A stretch of 64,000 nucleotides of DNA from the NCBI RefSeq assembly GCF_014207255.1, contig NZ_JACHCZ010000004.1, positions 186,001-250,000 of the forward strand, read 5' to 3'. Under the pieces are notes generated by a model. The model had not been told where the DNA came from, ran no database searches, and worked only from the letters and a program-made list of their open reading frames with translations. Positions within the stretch are counted from its first letter, which is position 1, and each line of letters begins with the position of its first letter. This DNA is from Pseudomonas sp. JAI120. Lineage in GTDB: Bacteria; Pseudomonadota; Gammaproteobacteria; Pseudomonadales; Pseudomonadaceae. The position numbers were made by a program, and so were the translations under genes. This document shows, piece by piece, positions 52,059 to 60,719 of the stretch.

Positions 52059-53543
52059 TCACTTATTGAGGTTGTAGTCTTTTTCCGCCGCATCAAAGCG
52101 CTCGACCATACCGGCTGTCGGCGCGCCCAGCTTGCTCACGACGTAGATCGCCAGGCTGGCGAAGATGAAGCCTGGGATGATTTCGTACAGGCCCAGCAGT
52201 TCGAAGTGCTTCCACACGATCACGGTGATCGCGCCGACCAGGATGCCGGCCAGTGCGCCGTTGCGGGTCATGTTTTTCCAGATCACCGAGATCAGCACCA
52301 CAGGGCCGAACGCAGCGCCGAAACCGGCCCAGGCGTAGCTCACCAGGCCCAGCACACGGTTGTTCGGGTTGGCAGCCATGGCGATGGCGATCAAGGCCAC
52401 CAGCAGTACCATCAAGCGGCCGACCCACACCAGTTCAACCTGGGAAGCGCTTTTGCGCAGGAAGGTCTTGTAGAAGTCTTCGGTCAGGGCGCTGGAACAT
52501 ACCAGCAACTGGCAGCTCAGGGTGCTCATGACGGCCGCGAGGATGGCCGACAGCAGGACACCAGCAACCCATGGGTTGAACAGGATCTTGGCCAGCTCGA
52601 TGAACACACGCTCAGGGTTTTCAGTCACCGGGCCTGCCACTTCCGGGTGCGCCGAGAAGTAAGCAATACCGAAGAAGCCCACCGCCACGGTGCCGCCCAG
52701 GCACAGGATCATCCAGGTCATGGAGATGCGACGCGCGTTGGCGATCGACTTCACCGAATCCGCCGCCATGAAGCGCGCGAGGATGTGCGGTTGGCCGAAG
52801 TAACCCAGGCCCCAGCCCATCAGCGAGATGATGCCGATGAAGGTGGTGTTTTTCAGCATGTTGAAGTTGTCGGGGTTCTTGGCTTCGATGGCCAGGAAGG
52901 TGGTGTCGACGCCACCGGTGGCCAGCAGCACAATGATCGGCGTGAGGATCAACGCGAAGATCATCAGCGTGGCTTGTACGGTGTCGGTCCAGCTGACTGC
53001 CAGGAAACCACCCACAAAGGTGTAGGCAATCGTCGCCGCAGCGCCGGCCCACAGCGCGGTCTCGTAGGACATGCCGAAGGTGCTTTCGAACAGGCGGGCA
53101 CCGGCCACGATGCCGGAAGCGCAGTAGATGGTGAAGAACACCAGGATCACTACGGCAGAGATGATCCGCAGCAGGCCGCTTTTATCTTCGAAACGGCTGG
53201 AAAAGTAATCCGGCAGCGTCAGGGCGTCGCCGTTGTGCTCGGTCTGTACCCGCAGGCGACCGGCCACGAACAGCCAGTTGAGGTAGGCACCGACGATCAG
53301 GCCGATGGCGATCCAGCTTTCCGACAGGCCGGACATGTAGATCGCGCCCGGCAGGCCCATCAACAACCAGCCGCTCATGTCGGAAGCACCGGCTGACAAG
53401 GCAGTCACCACGCTACCAAGGCTGCGACCGCCCAGGATGTAATCGGAAAGGTTGTTGGTGGAGCGATAGGCCATGAAGCCGATCAGCACCATTGCTGCGA
53501 TGTAGATCACGAACGTGATCAGGGTTGGATTACTAACGCTCAT
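52059..53543 (-). CDS. putP: Sodium/proline symporter
   Basis: A 494-residue inner-membrane SSS-family transporter that brings in proline with sodium. About 13 membrane helices; family segments are SDYILGGRSLGSVVTALSAG, DMSGWLLMGLPGAIYMSGLS and GLGYFGQPHILARFMAADSV, with the sodium-site residues in SAGASDMSGW. Divergent from putA with 460 bases between, a shared control region holding five GTTGCA boxes. Length equals other Pseudomonas PutP. Confidence 0.96.
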   Translation of the reverse strand: MSVSNPTLITFVIYIAAMVLIGFMAYRSTNNLSDYILGGRSLGSVVTALSAGASDMSGWLLMGLPGAIYMSGLSESWIAIGLIVGAYLNWLFVAGRLRVQTEHNGDALTLPDYFSSRFEDKSGLLRIISAVVILVFFTIYCASGIVAGARLFESTFGMSYETALWAGAAATIAYTFVGGFLAVSWTDTVQATLMIFALILTPIIVLLATGGVDTTFLAIEAKNPDNFNMLKNTTFIGIISLMGWGLGYFGQPHILARFMAADSVKSIANARRISMTWMILCLGGTVAVGFFGIAYFSAHPEVAGPVTENPERVFIELAKILFNPWVAGVLLSAILAAVMSTLSCQLLVCSSALTEDFYKTFLRKSASQVELVWVGRLMVLLVALIAIAMAANPNNRVLGLVSYAWAGFGAAFGPVVLISVIWKNMTRNGALAGILVGAITVIVWKHFELLGLYEIIPGFIFASLAIYVVSKLGAPTAGMVERFDAAEKDYNLNK

Positions 53544-53692
53544 ATGAGTGACGCCCTGGCTTTGTTTTTATGTAGCGGCGGTCTGTCAGAAGGCCACCTA
53601 CTGGAAGTAGGTAAACGTAACTGAGTGCCGCGCATTTATGACTGACGTTTCCCCAGGAAAGCCGCCAGCCGATGAACCAGACCACACAGTCG

Positions 53693-53931
53693 GTTGCACC
53701 TTGGGCGCGAATGCTATTCAACAAAGCAAATAAGGTGCAACCAGTTTCTTGGGAATAAGTTGCACCCAAGTGTAAAACACGTAAAACGCCGCTTTTTTGC
53801 TCCTTTTCGGAGCAAGAACAGCCGATCTCAGAAGCAAACGCACCAAGGCAAAGCGGATTCCGTCGAAGGTCGATTTTTTTCCGATCAACTGTCGAAAAAA
53901 TCATGAACAAAATGGGTTGCACCCGGTTGCA
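53693..53931. promoter_or_regulatory. Five GTTGCA boxes, candidate PutA operators between putP and putA
   Basis: GTTGCA occurs at 53693-53698, 53759-53764, 53916-53921 and 53926-53931 on the plus strand and at 53736-53741 on the minus strand; all are followed by C and most read GGTTGCACC. E. coli PutA represses put through operators with GTTGCA, and the PutA here has the same ribbon-helix-helix domain. The last two boxes are 10 bases apart, one helical turn. The remaining part of the gap holds no gene. Confidence 0.65.
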
Positions 53932-54003
53932 CCTCTTCCTGCGCAAAGCTAATCTTGCCGCCAGCTGATGCCACTCGGTAGTGGCACCCATGAGGATAAG
54001 AAA

Positions 54004-57000
54004 ATGGCTACGACCACCCTTGGGGTCAAACTCGACGACCCGACCCGCGAACGCCTGAAGGCGGCCGCGACCTCCATTGATCGCACGCCGCACTGGCTGA
54101 TCAAGCAGGCGATTTTCAATTACCTGGAGAAACTGGAGGGTGGCGCAACCCTGACCGAGCTCAATGGCTTGAGCAACAAGGATGCTGAGGACGCTGGCGA
54201 AGTCCAGGCCGACCACGCCCACCAGTGCTTCCTTGAGTTCGCCGAGAGCATCCTGCCGCAATCCGTCCTGCGCGCTTCGATCACCGCCGCTTACCGTCGC
54301 CCTGAGCCGGAAGTGGTGCCAATGCTGATCGAGCAGGCTCGCCTGCCGGTGCAAATGGCCGAAGCCACCAACAAGCTCGCCGCTTCGATTGCCGAAAAAC
54401 TGCGCAATCAGAAGAGTGCCGGCGGCCGTGCCGGTATTGTTCAGGGCCTGCTGCAAGAATTCTCGCTGTCGTCCCAGGAAGGCGTGGCCCTGATGTGCCT
54501 GGCCGAAGCGCTGCTGCGGATCCCGGACAAAGGCACCCGCGACGCCCTGATCCGCGACAAGATCAGCACCGGCAACTGGCATCCGCACCTGGGCAACAGC
54601 CCGTCGCTGTTCGTCAACGCCGCCACCTGGGGCCTGCTGCTGACCGGTAAACTGGTCGCCACCCATAACGAAGCCGGCCTCACCTCGTCCCTGAGCCGCA
54701 TCATCGGCAAAAGCGGCGAGCCGATGATCCGCAAGGGCGTCGACATGGCCATGCGCCTGATGGGCGAGCAGTTCGTGACCGGCGAAACCATCGCTGAAGC
54801 CCTGGCCAACGCCAGCAAATTCGAAGCAAAGGGTTTCCGCTATTCCTACGACATGCTCGGTGAAGCCGCACTCACCGAACACGACGCGCAGAAATACCTG
54901 GCCTCGTACGAACAAGCCATTCACTCCATCGGCAAAGCCTCCCACGGCCGTGGGATTTATGAAGGCCCGGGCATCTCCATCAAACTGTCGGCACTGCACC
55001 CGCGTTACAGCCGTGCGCAGTACGAACGGGTGATGGATGAGCTGTACCCGCGCCTGCTGTCCCTGACCCTACTGGCCAAGCAATACGACATCGGCCTGAA
55101 CATCGACGCCGAGGAAGCCGACCGCCTGGAGCTGTCGCTGGATCTGCTCGAGCGCCTGTGCTTCGAGCCACAACTGACCGGCTGGAACGGTATTGGCTTC
55201 GTGATCCAGGCCTACCAGAAGCGTTGCCCGTATGTGATCGACTACGTAATCGACCTGGCGCGCCGCAGCCGCCATCGCCTGATGATCCGCCTGGTAAAAG
55301 GCGCTTACTGGGACAGCGAGATCAAGCGCGCCCAGGTCGAAGGCCTGGAAGGCTACCCGGTATACACCCGCAAGGTGTACACCGACGTTTCCTACATTGC
55401 CTGTGCACGCAAACTGCTGTCGGTACCGGAAGTCATCTACCCGCAGTTCGCTACGCACAACGCCCATACCTTGTCGGCGATTTACCATATCGCCGGTCAG
55501 AACTATTACCCCGGCCAGTACGAGTTCCAATGCCTGCACGGCATGGGTGAACCGCTGTACGAGCAGGTAGTAGGCAAGGTTTCGGAAGGCAAGCTCAACC
55601 GTCCATGCCGCGTATACGCACCGGTCGGCACTCACGAAACACTGCTGGCTTACCTGGTGCGTCGCCTGCTGGAAAACGGCGCCAACACCTCGTTCGTCAA
55701 CCGCATCGCCGACCAGTCCATCTCGATCCAGGAGCTGGTGGCCGATCCAGTGGCCAGCATCGAGCAGATGGCGACGCTGGAAGGCGGCTTCGGCCTGCCG
55801 CACCCGCGTATCCCGCTGCCGCGTGACCTGTACGGCAGCGACCGCGCCAACTCGGCCGGTATCGACCTGGCCAACGAACACCGCCTGGCATCGCTGTCCT
55901 GCGCCCTGTTGGCCACCGCGCACAACGACTGGAAGGCCGCGCCGATGCTCGGTTGCGCCGCCAGCGATCAAGCGGCGGCACCGGTATTGAACCCGTCCGA
56001 CCTGCGTGATGTGGTCGGCCACGTGCAAGAAGCCACCGTCGAAGACGTCGACAACGCGATCCAGTGCGCCATCAGCGCAGGCCCGATCTGGCAGGCCACT
56101 CCGCCCGCCGAACGCGCCGCGATCCTGGAACGTGCCGCCGACCTGATGGAAGGTGAGATCCAGCCACTGATGGGCCTGCTGGCTCGCGAAGCCGGCAAGA
56201 CCTTCGCCAACGCCATCGCCGAAGTGCGTGAAGCCGTGGACTTCCTGCGCTACTACGCGGTGCAGGCCCGCAACGACTTCACCAATGACGCGCACCGCCC
56301 ATTGGGCCCTGTGGTGTGCATCAGCCCGTGGAACTTCCCGCTGGCCATTTTCAGTGGGCAAGTGGCTGCCGCACTGGCCGCCGGTAACCCGGTATTGGCC
56401 AAGCCTGCCGAGCAAACCCCGTTGGTCGCCGCCCAAGCCGTGCGCATTCTGCTGGAAGCGGGTATTCCGGAAGGCGTGTTGCAATTGCTGCCGGGCCAGG
56501 GTGAAAGCGTCGGTGCCCGCCTGGTGGGTGATGATCGCGTCAAAGGCGTGATGTTCACCGGCTCCACCGAAGTCGCGCGCCTGCTGCAACGCAATGTCGC
56601 CGGGCGCCTGGATGCCCAGGGCCGTCCGATCCCGCTGATCGCCGAAACCGGCGGCCAGAACGCAATGATCGTCGATTCCTCGGCACTCACCGAACAAGTG
56701 GTCATCGACGTGGTGTCCTCGGCCTTCGACAGCGCCGGTCAACGTTGCTCGGCCCTGCGCGTGTTGTGCCTGCAGGAAGATTCGGCAGATCGCGTGATCG
56801 AAATGCTCAAAGGCGCCATGGCTGAATGCCGCCTGGGCAACCCGGAGCGCCTGTCGGTGGACATCGGTCCGGTGATCGACGCCGAAGCCAAGGCCGGCAT
56901 CGAGAAACACATCCAGGCCATGCGCGACAAAGGCCGCAATGTGTACCAGGTGGCGATTGCCGACAGTGAAGAAATCAAGCGCGGCACCTTCGTGATGCCC

Positions 57001-57957
57001 ACCCTGATCGAGCTGGAAAGCTTCGACGAACTGCAACGGGAGATCTTCGGCCCGGTGCTGCACGTGGTGCGCTACAAGCGCAAGGAGATCGACCAGCTCA
57101 TCGGCCAGATCAACGCCTCCGGCTATGGCCTGACCCTGGGCGTGCATACCCGTATCGACGAGACCATCGCCAAGGTGATCGACAACGTCAATGCCGGTAA
57201 CGTCTATGTGAACCGCAACATCGTCGGTGCCGTGGTCGGCGTGCAGCCATTCGGCGGTGAAGGCCTGTCGGGCACTGGTCCGAAAGCCGGTGGTCCGCTG
57301 TACCTGTACCGCTTGCTGTCGACCCGTCCTACCGATGCGATCGAGCAATCCTTCGTACGTGGCGACAAACTGGCGGCACCGGATGTACGTCTGCGCGACG
57401 CCATGAGCCAGCCGCTGACCGCCCTGAAAACCTGGGCCGACAGCAATAAGTTCAGCGAGCTGAGTGCCCTGTGCAGCCAGTTCGCCGCGCAATCCCAAAG
57501 CGGTATCACCCGTCAGTTGGCTGGCCCGACCGGCGAGCGCAACAGCTACGCCATCCTGCCTCGCGAGCACGTACTGTGCCTGGCGGACGTGGAAGGCGAT
57601 CTGTTGACTCAACTGGCGGCGGTATTGGCCGTCGGCGGTTCGGCGGTATGGCCGGAAACCGACCTGACCAAAGCCGTGTTCCCACGCTTGCCCAAGGAGA
57701 TTCAGGCGAAAATCAAGCGCGTGGCCGACTGGACCAAGGACGAAGTGGTGTTTGACGCCGTTCTCCATCACGGGGATTCCGACCAACTGCGTGCGGTGTG
57801 CCAGCAAGTGGCCCAACGTGGTGGCGCGATTGTCGGGGTACATGGTTTGTCGCAAGGCGAGACCACGATTGCCTTGGAGCGCCTGGTGATCGAGCGTGCG
57901 TTGAGCGTTAACACCGCAGCTGCCGGCGGTAATGCCAGCCTGATGACCATCGGCTAA
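54004..57957 (+). CDS. putA: Trifunctional PutA: repressor, proline dehydrogenase and P5C dehydrogenase
   Basis: A 1317-residue enzyme that oxidises proline to glutamate and represses put genes when proline is low. In order: ribbon-helix-helix domain (~1-47, TTTLGVKLDDPTRERLKAAA), a helical linker, the FAD-dependent proline dehydrogenase barrel (~250-560, RLVKGAYWDSEIKRAQVEGL and MIRLVKGAYW region), and P5C dehydrogenase (~650-1110) with catalytic Cys in FDSAGQRCSALR and Glu in IAETGGQNAMIVD, then the C-terminal domain that closes the tunnel. The start at 54004 has a GAGGAT site. Ends in a REP-type hairpin at 57979. Confidence 0.97.
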   Translation: MATTTLGVKLDDPTRERLKAAATSIDRTPHWLIKQAIFNYLEKLEGGATLTELNGLSNKDAEDAGEVQADHAHQCFLEFAESILPQSVLRASITAAYRRPEPEVVPMLIEQARLPVQMAEATNKLAASIAEKLRNQKSAGGRAGIVQGLLQEFSLSSQEGVALMCLAEALLRIPDKGTRDALIRDKISTGNWHPHLGNSPSLFVNAATWGLLLTGKLVATHNEAGLTSSLSRIIGKSGEPMIRKGVDMAMRLMGEQFVTGETIAEALANASKFEAKGFRYSYDMLGEAALTEHDAQKYLASYEQAIHSIGKASHGRGIYEGPGISIKLSALHPRYSRAQYERVMDELYPRLLSLTLLAKQYDIGLNIDAEEADRLELSLDLLERLCFEPQLTGWNGIGFVIQAYQKRCPYVIDYVIDLARRSRHRLMIRLVKGAYWDSEIKRAQVEGLEGYPVYTRKVYTDVSYIACARKLLSVPEVIYPQFATHNAHTLSAIYHIAGQNYYPGQYEFQCLHGMGEPLYEQVVGKVSEGKLNRPCRVYAPVGTHETLLAYLVRRLLENGANTSFVNRIADQSISIQELVADPVASIEQMATLEGGFGLPHPRIPLPRDLYGSDRANSAGIDLANEHRLASLSCALLATAHNDWKAAPMLGCAASDQAAAPVLNPSDLRDVVGHVQEATVEDVDNAIQCAISAGPIWQATPPAERAAILERAADLMEGEIQPLMGLLAREAGKTFANAIAEVREAVDFLRYYAVQARNDFTNDAHRPLGPVVCISPWNFPLAIFSGQVAAALAAGNPVLAKPAEQTPLVAAQAVRILLEAGIPEGVLQLLPGQGESVGARLVGDDRVKGVMFTGSTEVARLLQRNVAGRLDAQGRPIPLIAETGGQNAMIVDSSALTEQVVIDVVSSAFDSAGQRCSALRVLCLQEDSADRVIEMLKGAMAECRLGNPERLSVDIGPVIDAEAKAGIEKHIQAMRDKGRNVYQVAIADSEEIKRGTFVMPTLIELESFDELQREIFGPVLHVVRYKRKEIDQLIGQINASGYGLTLGVHTRIDETIAKVIDNVNAGNVYVNRNIVGAVVGVQPFGGEGLSGTGPKAGGPLYLYRLLSTRPTDAIEQSFVRGDKLAAPDVRLRDAMSQPLTALKTWADSNKFSELSALCSQFAAQSQSGITRQLAGPTGERNSYAILPREHVLCLADVEGDLLTQLAAVLAVGGSAVWPETDLTKAVFPRLPKEIQAKIKRVADWTKDEVVFDAVLHHGDSDQLRAVCQQVAQRGGAIVGVHGLSQGETTIALERLVIERALSVNTAAAGGNASLMTIG

Positions 57958-57978
57958 CCCTGAAAATGCGGTAAACCC

Positions 57979-58006
57979 TGTGGGAGGGGGCAAGCCCCCT
58001 CCCACA
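57979..58006. repeat. REP-type palindrome after putA
   Basis: Perfect 13-base arms TGTGGGAGGGGGC and GCCCCCTCCCACA enclose AA, followed by TTT. It belongs to the GTGGGAGGGGGC repeat class and probably also terminates putA transcription. Confidence 0.75.
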
Positions 58007-58126
58007 TTTGATCGCATTTCAATTCCCCTCCCCTCGTTCTGCCTCTTCATCACCCAGATCAATCTTGCTATCCAGTCTTTATTCGCGCACTTAGACTCAG
58101 GCCAATTCCTCCAAAGGTAAGCCGCC

Positions 58127-59929
58127 ATGTCCGAGACGCTGCTCAGTTCCCGCAATCTGGCTTTCGAGCTGTACGAAGTCCTCGATGCCGAGGGCCTGAC
58201 CCAGCGCGAGCGGTTTGCCGAGCACAATCGCGAAACCTTCGATGCGGCCATCAGCACGGCCCGCAACATTGCAGAGAAGTACTTCGCGCCACACAACCGC
58301 AAAAACGACGAGAACGAACCACGTTTTGAGGACGGTAAGGCGATTCTGATTCCGGAAGTGAAACCGGCGGTGGATGCGTTCCTTGAAGCCGGCTTCCTCA
58401 ATGCGGCCCGCAGCTTCGAAGCCGGTGGCATGCAGTTGCCGACCCTGCTGTCTCAAGCCTGCTTCGCTCACTTCCAATCCGCCAACGCGGCCTCGACGTC
58501 CTACCCGTTCCTGACCATGGGCGCCGCCAACCTGATCGAAAGCTTCGGCACCGAGGAGCAGAAACAGCGCTTCCTGCAACCGATGATCGAAGGCCGCTTC
58601 TTCGGCACCATGGCCCTGACCGAACCCCACGCCGGCTCATCGCTGTCAGATATTCGTACCCGCGCCGAACCAGCGGCTGACGGCAGCTATCGACTCAAGG
58701 GCAACAAGATCTTTATCTCCGGAGGCGACCACCCGCTGTCGGAAAACATCGTGCACATGGTGCTGGCCAAACTGCCGGACGCGCCGGCCGGGGTGAAGGG
58801 CATTTCGCTGTTTATCGTGCCCAAGTTCCTGGTCAACGATGATGGCAGCCTGGGCGAACGTAACGATGTCCTGCTGGCCGGGCTGTTTCACAAGATGGGC
58901 TGGCGGGGCACCACGTCGACGGCGCTGAATTTCGGCGATAACGGTAACTGCGTCGGCTATCTGGTGGGTAAGCCGCACCAGGGCCTGAGCTGCATGTTCC
59001 AGATGATGAACGAGGCGCGCATCGGTGTGGGCATGGGCGCGGTGATGCTCGGCTACGCCGGCTATCTCTATTCGCTGGAATACGCCCGCGAACGTCCGCA
59101 AGGTCGCCTGCCCGACAGCAAAGACCCGTCCACCGCGCCGGTCTCGATCATCCAGCACGCCGATATCAAGCGCATGCTGCTAACGCAAAAAGCCTACGTC
59201 GAAGGCGCCTTCGACCTGGGCCTGTACGCCGCGCGCCTGTTCGATGACACCACGACGCTGGAAACCGAGGCAGAGCGTAAACAGGCCCACGAACTGCTGG
59301 ACCTGCTCACGCCCATCGTCAAATCCTGGCCCTCGGAGTTCTGCCTCAAGGCCAACGAGCTGGCAATCCAGATCCTCGGCGGCCACGGCTACACCCGCGA
59401 ATACCCGGTGGAGCAGTACTACCGCGACAACCGCCTGAACCCGATCCACGAGGGCACCCATGGCATCCAGTCCCTGGACTTGCTGGGGCGCAAATTGGCG
59501 CAGAACGGCGGCGCGGGGCTCAAGCAACTGATCCGGCTGATCGCCGACACGGGCTCGCGGGCACAGGAATATCCAGGCCTGACGGCGTTAGGAGAACCGC
59601 TGGAACACCTCGTGGCCCGTCTGCAAAGCGTGACGATCGGCCTGCTGACGGATCTCGCCCAGGGCAAGGTCAACAGCAGCCTGGCGAACTCGGCGCTGTA
59701 CCTGAAGGTATTCGGGCACACGGTAATTGGCTGGCGCTGGCTGGAACAGGCGATTCGCGCCGAAGAAGGGCTGGCCAAGGGCAATGTGGCCGATGTCGCC
59801 TTCTATAAAGGCAAGCTCCAGGCCGCCCGGTATTTCCTGACCTGGGAAGTACCGGGCTGCCATCATGAACTGGCGATTCTGGAGGCACGGGATGATACGT
59901 GCCTGGGGATGCAGGATGAGTGGTTCTAG
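58127..59929 (+). CDS. Acyl-CoA dehydrogenase family protein
   Basis: A 600-residue flavoenzyme of the longer acyl-CoA dehydrogenase group (FadE5-like). The FAD/substrate loops are TMALTEPHAGSSLSDIRTRA and YRLKGNKIFISGGDHPLSEN; GWRGTTSTALNFG is the middle domain, and RDNRLNPIHEGTHGIQSLDL near residue 440 holds the likely catalytic Glu. The start at 58127 follows AAGG. The 3' end overlaps the zapA-like gene by 4 bases in convergent orientation. The acyl chain preference is not readable; I recall a similar gene (PA5020) next to the antiporter in P. aeruginosa. Confidence 0.9.
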   Translation: MSETLLSSRNLAFELYEVLDAEGLTQRERFAEHNRETFDAAISTARNIAEKYFAPHNRKNDENEPRFEDGKAILIPEVKPAVDAFLEAGFLNAARSFEAGGMQLPTLLSQACFAHFQSANAASTSYPFLTMGAANLIESFGTEEQKQRFLQPMIEGRFFGTMALTEPHAGSSLSDIRTRAEPAADGSYRLKGNKIFISGGDHPLSENIVHMVLAKLPDAPAGVKGISLFIVPKFLVNDDGSLGERNDVLLAGLFHKMGWRGTTSTALNFGDNGNCVGYLVGKPHQGLSCMFQMMNEARIGVGMGAVMLGYAGYLYSLEYARERPQGRLPDSKDPSTAPVSIIQHADIKRMLLTQKAYVEGAFDLGLYAARLFDDTTTLETEAERKQAHELLDLLTPIVKSWPSEFCLKANELAIQILGGHGYTREYPVEQYYRDNRLNPIHEGTHGIQSLDLLGRKLAQNGGAGLKQLIRLIADTGSRAQEYPGLTALGEPLEHLVARLQSVTIGLLTDLAQGKVNSSLANSALYLKVFGHTVIGWRWLEQAIRAEEGLAKGNVADVAFYKGKLQAARYFLTWEVPGCHHELAILEARDDTCLGMQDEWF

Positions 59930-60216
59930 GGCTGGATCGCCTTGGAAATCACCTCGACCGTGGCGCTGACTTGCTCTTGGTAACGGTCGAGTTCCTGTTG
60001 GTGAGCCTGCTGCATTTCGATCTGCTCGGCGCACAGGTTCAGCGCCGCCAGCACCAGTAGCTTGTCACCGATCAGGGTCGGGTACTTTTTCTTGGTGGTG
60101 GCCAGGGAGGCCTTGAGCATGGTCACGGCGTGCATCAGGGTTTTATCTTCCCCGGCCGGGGCCTTGATCGAGTAATCCTCTCCGAGAATCGAAACGACCT
60201 TTATCCCTTCATTCAT
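59926..60216 (-). CDS. ZapA-like cell division protein, second type
   Basis: A 96-residue protein of the ZapA family: N-terminal globular part (VVSILGEDYSIKAPAGEDKT), the segment IGDKLLVLAALNLCAEQIEM (ALN motif of ZapA) and a C-terminal coiled coil. ZapA crosslinks FtsZ filaments. The sequence is not the canonical Pseudomonas ZapA I remember, which lies by 6S RNA elsewhere in the chromosome, so this is probably a paralogue. Its start overlaps the stop of the coiled-coil gene (ATGA), so they are made together. Confidence 0.82.
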   Translation of the reverse strand: MNEGIKVVSILGEDYSIKAPAGEDKTLMHAVTMLKASLATTKKKYPTLIGDKLLVLAALNLCAEQIEMQQAHQQELDRYQEQVSATVEVISKAIQP

Positions 60217-60443
60217 GCGCTGACAGGGCCTGCGCTCACGCGCTCAACCAGCGCCTGGATACGCGCTGCCGTCGCGCCGTGCTTTTCTTCCTGTTCCATC
60301 AGGTTCAGTTGCAGGCTGTCGTTCTCATCCTTGGCGCGAGCCAGTTCGGCCTTGAGGGATTCGTTGCTGCCCAGTAGCTCCTGATTCTGCTGTACCAGGT
60401 CGCTGACCAGTTGTTCCAGTTGGCTGAGGGATGCTTCTAACAT
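60213..60443 (-). CDS. Small coiled-coil protein upstream of the zapA-like gene (ZapB-like)
   Basis: A 76-residue protein starting at the ATG at 60443. Almost all of it is one heptad-rich coiled coil (LSQLEQLVSDLVQQNQELLG, then KAELARAKDENDSLQLNLME). Size and composition resemble ZapB and the small protein encoded before canonical zapA in Pseudomonas (TIGR02449), but the sequence is different. With the overlapping ZapA-like gene it forms a two-gene unit and is likely its partner. A longer in-frame reading to 60674 has low-complexity sequence and is not supported. Confidence 0.78.
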   Translation of the reverse strand: MLEASLSQLEQLVSDLVQQNQELLGSNESLKAELARAKDENDSLQLNLMEQEEKHGATAARIQALVERVSAGPVSA

Positions 60444-60500
60444 TTTGATTTCTCGGGCTTTTTCAAAGGGCGGTGACGATAAAGAAAATTCACCTCGGAT

Positions 60501-60518
60501 GCCAGGGTTATCCCTGGC
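60501..60518. other. Small hairpin upstream of the ZapA/ZapB-like pair
   Basis: Arms GCCAGGG and CCCTGGC enclose TTAT in the 276-base gap between the coiled-coil gene and the chemotaxis gene. A second short hairpin (GCCC/GGGC around T6) follows at 60524-60540. Their role is unknown. Confidence 0.35.
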
Positions 60519-60637
60519 GCGCAGCCCGTTTTTTAAGGGCCGGGCCACGCTTTCGAGCCTTAGTGACTGCATTTCCCCCTTCTGGTTCCTGAATCCGCGC
60601 AACCCCTCGTCAGGTGCGACAAAAACGCACAGCCCCC

Positions 60638-60664
60638 TATAGACTTTAGTCGTATGCCCGATAG
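60638..60664 (+). promoter_or_regulatory. Predicted sigma-28 (FliA) promoter of the chemotaxis receptor
   Basis: TATAGACT, 11 bases, then CCCGATAG match TAAAGTTT-N11-GCCGATAA at 5 of 8 and 6 of 8 positions with exact spacing. It lies 56 bases before the receptor ATG. Chemotaxis receptors in Pseudomonas are often FliA-dependent, so context fits. Confidence 0.5.
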
Positions 60665-60719
60665 AGAGGCACACCCCGTCTCATGACCGCACGGATCGCG
60701 CCTCTCCCAGGATTTCCGC

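Noticed and set aside
55069..58431. A 1120-codon open frame on the minus strand across putA and the acyl-CoA dehydrogenase gene
   Set aside because: It is antisense to clearly functional genes, has no family motif and arises from GC-rich third positions.
60444..60719. 6S RNA next to the zapA-like gene
   Set aside because: In Pseudomonas 6S RNA lies by canonical zapA, but I see no 6S-like long hairpin with a central bubble here, and the zapA is of another type.
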